From: OCS116 sp051531935
GTDB lineage: Bacteria; Pseudomonadota; Alphaproteobacteria; Rhizobiales; OSC116
Length of the DNA stretch: 64,000 nt
Assembly: GCA_051531935.1 (NCBI GenBank)
Contig: JAOPTR010000007.1
Coordinates: 505,747-569,746 of the forward strand
Reading direction: 5' to 3'
Shown here: positions 1 to 7,457 of the stretch, one piece after another
How the letters are laid out: each line of letters opens with the position of its first letter
How positions within the stretch are numbered: position 1 is the stretch's first letter
Notes under the pieces: model-generated
Seen by the model: only the letters and a program-made list of their open reading frames with translations
Told to the model about the DNA's origin: nothing
Database searches by the model: none
Translations under genes and position numbers: made by a program

Positions 1-142
1 TAGATTCATATAAGTGATAAGTGAGGCCGTTATCCAATACGCCAGTTACAACTTTAGGGTCGCTTTTTAGTTCCGGTGCTGCCTGTGCCGATGTGGCGGT
101 GACGAGCAGAATAATTGGTAAAATATTTTTAAAAAATGACAT
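1..142 (-). CDS. M16-family zinc peptidase, secreted, N-terminal fragment
   Basis: Only the first 47 codons are inside the window; the gene runs off the left edge. The start codon is at 142-140. The product opens with a hydrophobic segment ending in a signal-peptidase-I-like site (TSAQA-AP, around residue 21), so it is probably exported. The following VVTGVLDNGLTYHLYES resembles the conserved start of insulinase/pitrilysin (M16) domains, which usually read as a GxLDNGL-x-Y strand. The catalytic HxxEH motif would lie outside the window, so activity cannot be judged. It is on the same strand as groESL but separated from it by the groEL terminator. Confidence 0.6.
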   Translation of the reverse strand, partial: MSFFKNILPIILLVTATSAQAAPELKSDPKVVTGVLDNGLTYHLYES

Positions 143-249
143 ATAACCCCATGCGTAAATTCAATATTGGCAAGTTATAAACCAATAGAGTCAATTATGA
201 GGCAAATTGAGTAAAAGACCAATCACATAATGTTGAGATTGCATAAAAA

Positions 250-278
250 AAGGATGCACAATAAAAATTGCACATCCT
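250..278 (-). terminator. Intrinsic terminator of groESL
   Basis: A 13-bp stem around an AAAA/TTTT loop. The two imperfect positions become G-U wobbles only in the minus-strand RNA, and that strand continues into a T-run (243-250 read in reverse). It lies about 50 bp after the groEL stop codon. Confidence 0.85.
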
Positions 279-329
279 TCTTTCAAACCTTCAGTTTGTA
301 ACAGCTAAAGGAAACTTCTAGGAGACATA

Positions 330-1973
330 TTACATCATGCCGCCCATGCCGCCCATACCGCCCATATCAGGCATTGCAGGAGCGCCACCACCAGCAGGTG
401 CAGGTGCATCAGCAACCATAGCTTCAGTCGTAATCATAAGACCAGCGATAGATGCAGCATCTGTAAGCGCAGTTTTAACCACTTTAGTTGGGTCAATAAT
501 GCCTTCAGAAACCATATCTACATATTGTTCTGTTTGAGCGTTAAAGCCAATTTTACCGTCTGATTCAAGGATCTTGTTAACAACAACACTACCTTCAACA
601 CCAGCATTTTCGCAGATTTGGCGAATAGGTGCTTGGATTGCGTTGGCGATAATTTTAATACCAGCTTGAATGTCAGCATTTTCATCTGTCAATGTTTCAA
701 GAACTTTAGTTGCTTTAAGTAGTGCAGTACCACCGCCAGAAACAATACCTTCTTGAACCGCAGCACGTGTTGCGTTCAGCGCATCATCTACACGGTCTTT
801 ACGTTCTTTAACTTCAACTTCAGTAGCGCCGCCAACTTTAAGTACAGCCACACCGCCAGCTAGTTTAGCCAAACGTTCTTGTAGTTTTTCACGGTCATAA
901 TCAGAAGAAGTTTCTTCGATTTGAGCTTTGATTTGGCCAACACGAGCTTGCACAGCATCGTTACCACCAACACCGTCAACAATCACAGTTTCGTCTTTAG
1001 TGATGTTAATACGTTTCGCTGATCCTAGACCTTCCAATGTGAAAGTTTCTAGTGAAACACCAGTTTCTTCTGAAACCAAAGTACCACCAGTAAGAATAGC
1101 AATATCTTCAAGCATAGCTTTACGACGATCACCAAAACCAGGAGCTTTAACAGCTGCGATTTTAAGGCCACCACGTAGTTTGTTTACAACAAGAGTTGCA
1201 AGTGCTTCGCCTTCAATGTCTTCAGCAATGATCAAAAGCGGACGGCTTGATTGAACAACTTGCTCAAGGATAGGAAGCATAGGCTGTAGGTTTGTAAGTT
1301 TCTTTTCGTGCAAAAGAATTAGTGGATCTTCAAGATCTACAGTCATTTTTTCTGAATTAGTCACGAAATATGGTGAAAGGTAACCACGGTCAAACTGCAT
1401 GCCTTCAACAACTGTAAGTTCAGATTCTAGACCTTTAGCTTCTTCAACAGTGATAACACCTTCGTTACCAACTTTTTCCATAGCTTCAGCAATCATAGTA
1501 CCGATAGCCGCTTCACCATTTGCAGAAATTGTGCCCACTTGAGCCACTTCTTCATTAGATTTAACGGTTTTGCTTTGGGCTTCCAAATCAGCAACTACAG
1601 CGCGTGTCGCAAGTTCGATGCCGCGTTTTAGGTCCATTGGGTTCATGCCAGCAGCTACAGCTTTTGTACCTTCACGTACAATGGCTTGTGCCAATACTGT
1701 TGCAGTTGTTGTACCGTCACCAGCGATGTCGTTAGTTTTAGATGCAACTTCACGAATAAGCTGTGCGCCCATGTTTTCGAACTTGTCTTCAAGTTCAATT
1801 TCGCGTGCAACAGATACACCATCTTTGGTTGTGCGCGGTGCGCCAAAACCTTTTTCAATCACTACATTACGGCCTTTAGGACCCAATGTTACTTTAACAG
1901 CATTTGCCAAGATATCGACACCTGCAAGCATTTTTACGCGGGCTTCTGAGCCAAACTTTACTTCTTTAGCCAT
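330..1973 (-). CDS. groEL: Chaperonin GroEL (Hsp60)
   Basis: 547-residue 60-kDa chaperonin that forms the double ring folding chamber with GroES in the cytoplasm, driven by ATP. The sequence begins MAKEVKFGSEAR, has the ATP-binding GDGTTTATVLAQ segment near residue 86, GGGTALL near 410, and ends in the typical Gly-Met-rich tail (GGMGGMGGMM). The reading frame is open 12 bases further upstream, but the ATG at 1973 follows a GGAG ribosome-binding site and matches the family start. It is the second gene of the groES-groEL operon, with 45 bp between them, and shares the CIRCE-controlled promoter upstream of groES. Long open frames on the opposite strand are codon mirrors and not genes. Confidence 0.98.
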   Translation of the reverse strand: MAKEVKFGSEARVKMLAGVDILANAVKVTLGPKGRNVVIEKGFGAPRTTKDGVSVAREIELEDKFENMGAQLIREVASKTNDIAGDGTTTATVLAQAIVREGTKAVAAGMNPMDLKRGIELATRAVVADLEAQSKTVKSNEEVAQVGTISANGEAAIGTMIAEAMEKVGNEGVITVEEAKGLESELTVVEGMQFDRGYLSPYFVTNSEKMTVDLEDPLILLHEKKLTNLQPMLPILEQVVQSSRPLLIIAEDIEGEALATLVVNKLRGGLKIAAVKAPGFGDRRKAMLEDIAILTGGTLVSEETGVSLETFTLEGLGSAKRINITKDETVIVDGVGGNDAVQARVGQIKAQIEETSSDYDREKLQERLAKLAGGVAVLKVGGATEVEVKERKDRVDDALNATRAAVQEGIVSGGGTALLKATKVLETLTDENADIQAGIKIIANAIQAPIRQICENAGVEGSVVVNKILESDGKIGFNAQTEQYVDMVSEGIIDPTKVVKTALTDAASIAGLMITTEAMVADAPAPAGGGAPAMPDMGGMGGMGGMM

Positions 1974-2018
1974 GTTATTCTCCAACTAAATTAATGTTAT
2001 TATATAATATGTGTGTGC

Positions 2019-2306
2019 TTATTCTACGATGCCGAGAATGTCAGCTTCTTTCATAATCATCAGGTCTTCGCCATCAACGCGAATTTCTGTGCCTGACCAT
2101 TTGCCAAACAAAACAGTGTCGCCAGCTTTAACTTCTAAAGCTACCAAAGCGCCAGCTTCGTTGCGTGTGCCATTACCAACAGCAACAACAGTACCTTGTG
2201 AAGGTTTGTCTTGTGCAGAATCAACAATGATAAGGCCTGAAGCTGTTTTTGTTTCAGCTTCGTCTGTGCGTACTAAAACGCGATCTTGTAACGGACGTAG
2301 TGCCAT
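2019..2306 (-). CDS. groES: Co-chaperonin GroES
   Basis: 95-residue Hsp10 lid of the GroEL chamber. It starts MALRPLQDRVLVRTDEAE and carries the mobile-loop region (TASGLIIVDSAQDKPSQG) and the conserved GTVVAVGNG and VLFGKWSGTE strands. Full length for the family. It is the first gene of the operon, with a GGGAG ribosome-binding site just upstream and the CIRCE operator 31 bp before the start codon. Confidence 0.98.
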   Translation of the reverse strand: MALRPLQDRVLVRTDEAETKTASGLIIVDSAQDKPSQGTVVAVGNGTRNEAGALVALEVKAGDTVLFGKWSGTEIRVDGEDLMIMKEADILGIVE

Positions 2307-2336
2307 TCGAGCTCTCCCTAAATACTATTTAAACAA

Positions 2337-2363
2337 TTAGCACTCACTGGGTGCGAGTGCTAA
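2337..2363. promoter_or_regulatory. CIRCE operator (HrcA-binding site) of groESL
   Basis: Perfect inverted repeat TTAGCACTC-N9-GAGTGCTAA, the canonical CIRCE element. In established systems HrcA binds it and represses groESL until heat stress titrates GroEL. It sits upstream of groES, as expected. The hrcA gene itself is not in this window. Confidence 0.95.
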
Positions 2364-2525
2364 CACTGATAGATAAATAGGATCAGTAGGCAAAAGAGTC
2401 AATGCGTGCGCTTGTTTTTTTTTGAAAATTCATCAATATAACTTAAAAAATTCAAAAATATATGGTTAACAAATCATTACCCATAGCATATGGTAAAAAA
2501 AATTGATTTGTAATTAGGGCAGTTT

Positions 2526-3833
2526 ATGCGCACCAGAGAAATCTCATATGTTGGCTCCATAGCAATTTTTGCCATTGTGGCAGTGATTGCAATATGTATT
2601 GCCGTGTCCGCTAGTATTTTGCTAGGGCTAACCATGGCAGAAACCATATTTTCAACTTTATTGGTAGGGCTTATATTATTGGTTATGCATATGGTTTTAA
2701 TGCTCAGCGTAAAGGCCGATAAAAACACTGAAACAAGCTTAGATCAAAAAATAAACTATATCGCCGCCGAAATTAGTGCATTACGAAAGCAACAAGCGCA
2801 TTTACGCCAACATTTTGACCATGAGCTAAAATATATGCACGGGCTTAACCGCACGACTGAAGATAATTTAGCCGCCATGACGTTTAACATTGAAAACAGC
2901 CTCGCCAAGCTATTGCAAGAAACTAAAAATATTTCGGTGCAGGCTGCAGAACGCCCGACTTTGGAGCAAATTAGGCAACAACAAGCCAACTTGTTTCTTG
3001 AAGAAGTTGATTCGGATATAGAATTGATCGAAAAGCCACTAAGCCTCGAAGAAGCTAAAGATAATGAGCTTATCGAATTGCTAAATCAATCTCTATCCGA
3101 CAATAAAGTTGATCTTTATGCGCAGCCAATTGTGTCTCTGCCTGATCGCCATATTGCTTATTATGAAAGCTACACATGGGTGCGCGACGCCAATGGCAAA
3201 GTGATCACCCCGCGCGAATATTTAGAAACAGCGGAACGTGCGGGTATTATGCCAGTGATAGATAATCTAATGCTGTTCAGGTCTGTTTTACTGGCGCAAC
3301 GGTTTGTCGAACGCAATAGAGATTTGAAAATATTCTGCAATATATCGGGCCATTCTTTATTAGACGTTACATTTTTCGATCAATTCATCGAATTTATGGA
3401 TAATAATAAAGAGAAATCCAAAATGTTGGTTTTTGAATTTTCTCAAAAAACACTGTCGGAAACAGGCATTATTGAAAGTGAAGCATTGCTCGCTCTTAAA
3501 GAGCTTGGCTTTAGATTCTCACTAGATAACGTAACCGACCTTAATATTGATTTTGCTAAATTATATGCACTTGGCTTTAGGCATATTAAGATTTCGGCGG
3601 GTATATTCCTGAATAATGCCGAGGAACATGGTGCGCAAATTATGGTTGATGACTTTGCCGAACATGTAAGGCGTTCGGGACTCGAATTAATTATTGATGA
3701 AGTGCAAAATGAGCATATAGTGCCAGAATTGTTAGAATATAACGTGAAATTTGCTCAAGGTTATTTATTTGGCGAGCCAACATTGGTGCGTGATAAATCG
3801 CATTTACTAGATGATTTAAAGAAAACAGCTTGA
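2526..3833 (+). CDS. Membrane-anchored degenerate EAL-domain protein, TipF-like
   Basis: 435 residues: two hydrophobic segments at about 12-35 and 40-58, a coiled-coil-rich region at about 68-150, then an EAL-type domain from about 185 to the end. This is the layout of TipF, the Caulobacter polar flagellar-assembly factor that binds c-di-GMP. The signature EALxR is replaced by YESYTWVR, and the DDFGTG loop by SLDNVTDLNID, so catalytic metal ligands are missing and a phosphodiesterase role is unlikely. A role as a c-di-GMP receptor in flagellar placement is inferred from architecture and from cheY/cheZ about 1 kb away. The ATG at 2526 follows an AGGGC box. A HAD hydrolase gene follows at 40 bp, possibly co-transcribed. 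Confidence 0.7.
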   Translation: MRTREISYVGSIAIFAIVAVIAICIAVSASILLGLTMAETIFSTLLVGLILLVMHMVLMLSVKADKNTETSLDQKINYIAAEISALRKQQAHLRQHFDHELKYMHGLNRTTEDNLAAMTFNIENSLAKLLQETKNISVQAAERPTLEQIRQQQANLFLEEVDSDIELIEKPLSLEEAKDNELIELLNQSLSDNKVDLYAQPIVSLPDRHIAYYESYTWVRDANGKVITPREYLETAERAGIMPVIDNLMLFRSVLLAQRFVERNRDLKIFCNISGHSLLDVTFFDQFIEFMDNNKEKSKMLVFEFSQKTLSETGIIESEALLALKELGFRFSLDNVTDLNIDFAKLYALGFRHIKISAGIFLNNAEEHGAQIMVDDFAEHVRRSGLELIIDEVQNEHIVPELLEYNVKFAQGYLFGEPTLVRDKSHLLDDLKKTA

Positions 3834-3873
3834 GTGAACTTAACGCCACTTGTTAAAAATAGGCGGAGATAAT

Positions 3874-4755
3874 ATGCGTAAAATTACCAATTTAGATGAA
3901 ATTATAAATGACTATGATGCCATTTTAAGTGACATTTGGGGTGTTGTTCATAATGGCATAGAACCCTTTAAAAACAGCGTATCTGCTTTGTCTGCAGCAC
4001 GCGCTAAAGGTGTTAAAGTCGTGTTGATTACCAATGCGCCAAGTTCATCTAAGCAGGTGATCCGCCATTTAAAGCACAAAATTGGCGCGGGTGATGAATT
4101 TTATGATGACATTATAACATCTGGCGATGTTGCAAAGTCTATTATTGATGGTTGGAGCGATAAAAAATGCTTCCATTTAGGCGTACGTGATAGTGATACT
4201 GAAGCCGTGCAACCAAGCATTGCTGAATTGGTAGATATAGAACAAGCTGACTATGTTTTATGTACATTTTTGGCACGTACAGATGAGGTTGACCCTCAAG
4301 ACTATTTACCACTATTAAAACAGATGAAGCAAAAAGAGCTGTCGTTTTTATGCTCTAACCCCGATGCAATTGTCGATGTTGGTGGGGTGTTATATTATTG
4401 CGCAGGCACGCTTGCAAAAATGTATGAAGAATTGAACGGTGAAGTTATATATACAGGTAAGCCTCATGCCGCCATATATGAAGAAGCGCTCAAGAAACTA
4501 GCCAATCTAGGCGGTGATATTAAACCGAGCAAGATATTGATTATCGGAGATGGTTTGGCAACTGATGTGCCTGGTGCAAACCGTTTGGGCAGCGATATGT
4601 TGCTTGTTGCTGATGGCATTCATGCGCGCGAGTTTGAACAAGCCAATGCAGATGAAAATGCGAATATTTACTCACCTGAATTTATTAAATTTATTGAAAA
4701 ACAGATTGAGCAACGCGGCGTTGAAGTCGATTATTTTATCGAGCAGCTCGCATAG
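3874..4755 (+). CDS. HAD-superfamily class IIA hydrolase (TIGR01459-like)
   Basis: 293-residue cytoplasmic hydrolase of the haloacid dehalogenase fold, class IIA (NagD-like) cap. Motif I is SDIWGVVHNG (around residue 17), where the second acidic residue of the usual DxD is Trp, as in the subfamily known as HAD-IIA-hyp4. Motif II is VLITNAPSS (around 57) and motif III/IV lies in ILIIGDGLATDVPGANRLG (around 218). The substrate is not known. The frame is open from a TTG at 3850, but the ATG at 3874 has a good GGAG box 5-9 bases upstream. It ends just before a bidirectional terminator shared with cheZ. Confidence 0.85.
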   Translation: MRKITNLDEIINDYDAILSDIWGVVHNGIEPFKNSVSALSAARAKGVKVVLITNAPSSSKQVIRHLKHKIGAGDEFYDDIITSGDVAKSIIDGWSDKKCFHLGVRDSDTEAVQPSIAELVDIEQADYVLCTFLARTDEVDPQDYLPLLKQMKQKELSFLCSNPDAIVDVGGVLYYCAGTLAKMYEELNGEVIYTGKPHAAIYEEALKKLANLGGDIKPSKILIIGDGLATDVPGANRLGSDMLLVADGIHAREFEQANADENANIYSPEFIKFIEKQIEQRGVEVDYFIEQLA

Positions 4756-4780
4756 ATTAGATGCCTGTTTAAACAAAAAA

Positions 4781-4804
4781 AGCAGAACCGAAGTTCTGCT
4801 TTTT
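4781..4804. terminator. Bidirectional intrinsic terminator
   Basis: Perfect 8-bp stem AGCAGAAC/GTTCTGCT around a CGAA loop, with an A-run before and a T-run after. It can stop transcription of the HAD gene (plus) and cheZ (minus), which converge here. Confidence 0.9.
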
Positions 4805-4832
4805 AAAATTCTATACTTATACTTACAATGTC

Positions 4833-5477
4833 TTAATCAAACATAGCATCAATATCATCTTGAGCCGTTGCTTCTTCAGCGTCTTGCGGGCCATGTAGAA
4901 TAAGATCTTTTTTGCGTTTAGCCTGTACTGCTTCTTCATCACTCATCTCAACGTCACCATCTTGGATGCCAGTTGCAGATGCGAATTTAGAAACACGATC
5001 TTCAATATGTTTAAGTGTGCCAACCACTTTGTTAATGCGCTGTCCAGTAATATCTTGAAAGCTACAAGCTTCAAAAATATTCATAAGACCTTCATTAACA
5101 GCAGCTTGGTAGGCATCGTGGTCACTAGGGTCAGTGCCCATAATATTTTCGGCATTTTCCATGATTGTATTGGTAGCGCGTTCAGTTGCCGCAACAACTT
5201 CATCTAATTCGCGACCAGCCACTGGAATATGTTCACCTTTAAGCTTATTGGCTTGGAGGCTAGAGATGTCGCCTTTTGCTTTTTCAATATAGCTTGCGAT
5301 GTCCCGCATTTCTTTATAAACAGCAACATCCATGCTTTTGAAAAAGCCGTGCATGCTGTTCATCATAATTTCAGCCATAGACATAACGTCATTAAGCTGA
5401 ACATCTTTATTTCTAGCGTCTTTTAAAAGGGTCAGTATCTCATCTGAATGCTTTGATAGCGCGTTATTAAATTTCAT
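4833..5477 (-). CDS. cheZ: Chemotaxis protein phosphatase CheZ
   Basis: 214-residue, mostly helical protein expected to speed dephosphorylation of CheY-P. The key CheZ signature is present: CSFQDITGQRI, containing the catalytic Gln of the QD(I/L)TGQR motif, around residue 140. The C-terminus AQDDIDAMFD matches the CheY-binding tail peptide, separated from the core by an acidic, probably flexible linker. The frame extends 13 codons upstream, but the ATG at 5477 follows an AGAGGGC box. It lies about 100 bp downstream of cheY on the same strand, so the two are probably an operon: response regulator and its phosphatase. Confidence 0.88.
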   Translation of the reverse strand: MKFNNALSKHSDEILTLLKDARNKDVQLNDVMSMAEIMMNSMHGFFKSMDVAVYKEMRDIASYIEKAKGDISSLQANKLKGEHIPVAGRELDEVVAATERATNTIMENAENIMGTDPSDHDAYQAAVNEGLMNIFEACSFQDITGQRINKVVGTLKHIEDRVSKFASATGIQDGDVEMSDEEAVQAKRKKDLILHGPQDAEEATAQDDIDAMFD

Positions 5478-5578
5478 GATTTGCCCTCTTCTCGATAACC
5501 AAGGTATTATCGTCATTATTATTTAGTGCGAATGACCACAATTTCAATTCTAAGACCATAAGCCTGATTGAAAGTGAT

Positions 5579-5965
5579 TTATGCTTCACCAAACACGGCA
5601 TTAATTTTTGCTTTTAGCGTTGCAGCATTAAAAGGTTTTACGATGTAGTTGTTTACACCAGCTTTTTTAGCAGCAATTACATTTTCGGTTTTAGATTCTG
5701 CAGTCACCATAATGAAAGGCGTCTTTGCAAGAACTTCGTCACCGCGTACTTCTTTAAGTAATTCGTAGCCAGTCATTGGTTCCATATTCCAATCGGAAAT
5801 CACCAAGCCATAGCTTTTTTCTTTAAGTTTACCAAGGGCTTCGGCACCATCAGCTGCATCATCAATATTCTCAAAGCCTAATTGTTTCAAAAGGTTTCTG
5901 ATAATACGGATCATTGTTTTATAGTCGTCTACAACTAAAACTTCCATTGAAAGGTTTAAAGCCAT
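5579..5965 (-). CDS. cheY: Single-domain response regulator CheY
   Basis: 128-residue receiver domain with no output domain. The acidic pocket (VVDDYK), phospho-acceptor Asp (VISDWNMEPM, around residue 60), Thr (MVTAES) and Lys (IVKPF) are all present, as is the Pro-Phe switch region. It should be phosphorylated by a CheA and act on the flagellar motor. The chosen ATG at 5965 is preceded by GGAG; the frame is open 11 codons further. It is followed by cheZ, which supports a motility role over a generic stress receiver. Confidence 0.88.
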   Translation of the reverse strand: MALNLSMEVLVVDDYKTMIRIIRNLLKQLGFENIDDAADGAEALGKLKEKSYGLVISDWNMEPMTGYELLKEVRGDEVLAKTPFIMVTAESKTENVIAAKKAGVNNYIVKPFNAATLKAKINAVFGEA

Positions 5966-6206
5966 CCACTTTACTCCAAGAATTTGATTATCAACCATGC
6001 CCCGACATCGTTAAAGATACACATTAAAACCAAACGGCCAAAACTAAAGTATAGGGAGTTGAGGCTTGTCTGACTGATATATTCGACTAAGGACATAAAA
6101 ATAAGGTTAACAAAACTAAATTGGTTAGATTTATTTTAAAATATTATGTAAAACTATAGTCAATATAGAGAAATTGAGCTTTGAGCCTCAAATAAAGATT
6201 GAAAAT

Positions 6207-7196
6207 ATGTACCAATTTAATGCAAATACCAGCCAAATTGTCAGCGGAAATTATACAATATCAACCGAGCATAAAGGCGCAGTTTTAGCGATTGGTAATT
6301 TTGATGGCGTGCATGTTGGGCACCAGTTTATATTAAATCAAGCACGGCAAATTGCAGGTGAGTTGGGTGATAATGTACCTTTTGGTGCGATTAGTTTTTC
6401 GCCTCATCCGCGGGCATTTTTCAACCCAAGTGGCCAGTTTTTTCGCCTGACAGATAATATTGCCCGCGCCGAATTATTTACAGCTTTAGGTGTAGACCTG
6501 TTGGTAGATTTGGAATTTTCTCAGCAATTGGCTAGTTTATCGGCCGAGGATTTTGTTAAAAATATACTTGTCGACATGCTCGGCATTGCACATGTCATCG
6601 TAGGCGAAGACTTCTATTTTGGTAAATCCAGACAAGGTGATGCCAAGTTTTTAAAAGATATGGGTGAAAAATATGGCTTTGGTGTGAGCGTTCTAGCTCA
6701 GATTGAAAATAATGCCGAAATTATATCGTCTAGCGTCATTCGCCAAGCATTGCGTGATGGCGATGTGCAGCGGGCAAATGAATTGCTTGGCCATAATTGG
6801 TATCTGTATGGTGCCGTTGTCGAAGGTAAACGCCTTGGGCGCACCATTGGTTTCCCCACTGCCAATATTGCCACCCGTGCCGATTGTGAGTTAAAACAAG
6901 GCACTTATGCCGCACAAATTGAAATTGATGGCAAATTATATCAAGGCGCCGGTAATTATGGCACGCGCCCCACAGTTAACGGCATTGGCGCAAGGTTCGA
7001 AATTTTTATATTTGATTTCGACCAAGATATTTATGGCAAGCAAGTAAAAATCTACCTACATAAATACATCCGTGGCGATGAAAAATTCGATGGCTTAGAC
7101 GCTTTAATTACCGCTATTGATAAAGATGTAACCCAAATAAAGCAATATTTCGCAAAAAACAGTGCTGAACCAAAGCAAATGCGCAAACTCATTTGA
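6207..7196 (+). CDS. ribF: Bifunctional riboflavin kinase / FAD synthetase
   Basis: 329-residue cytoplasmic enzyme that phosphorylates riboflavin to FMN and adenylates FMN to FAD. The N-terminal adenylyltransferase domain has IGNFDGVHVGHQ (the HxGH nucleotide-binding motif) near residue 31 and VGEDFYFGKSRQGD. The C-terminal riboflavin kinase domain has GRTIGFPTANI (around 217) and NYGTRPT. Length is normal. The frame is open from a TTG at 6174; I prefer the ATG at 6207, but no strong ribosome-binding site decides between them. No FMN riboswitch was recognised in the 240 bp upstream. ileS follows in the same direction, as in many proteobacteria. Confidence 0.95.
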   Translation: MYQFNANTSQIVSGNYTISTEHKGAVLAIGNFDGVHVGHQFILNQARQIAGELGDNVPFGAISFSPHPRAFFNPSGQFFRLTDNIARAELFTALGVDLLVDLEFSQQLASLSAEDFVKNILVDMLGIAHVIVGEDFYFGKSRQGDAKFLKDMGEKYGFGVSVLAQIENNAEIISSSVIRQALRDGDVQRANELLGHNWYLYGAVVEGKRLGRTIGFPTANIATRADCELKQGTYAAQIEIDGKLYQGAGNYGTRPTVNGIGARFEIFIFDFDQDIYGKQVKIYLHKYIRGDEKFDGLDALITAIDKDVTQIKQYFAKNSAEPKQMRKLI

Positions 7197-7457
7197 TTTT
7201 TCTGCCATTTCAGTTCATAAAGCTATGAGTTCTACAGAATAGGTCTGACATGTTGGTTTTAAATCAAATTATATTGAAACTGAATCATATTATAATAGGT
7301 AATTTCATACGAATTATCTGCCCGATTTTTGCGTGAATCGTAAAGGTCGGGATTATCCAACAATTGTTTAAGATGTTTCATCAGCAATTGTCACCAAAAT
7401 CAAAAATATCATTGCGCAGAGAGGCATTTGCCCCGCGCCTTCCAAAAAGAGCTAAAA

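Noticed and set aside
1570..1989. 139-codon frame opposite groEL
   Set aside because: Antisense shadow of groEL codons; no ribosome-binding site and no recognisable protein.
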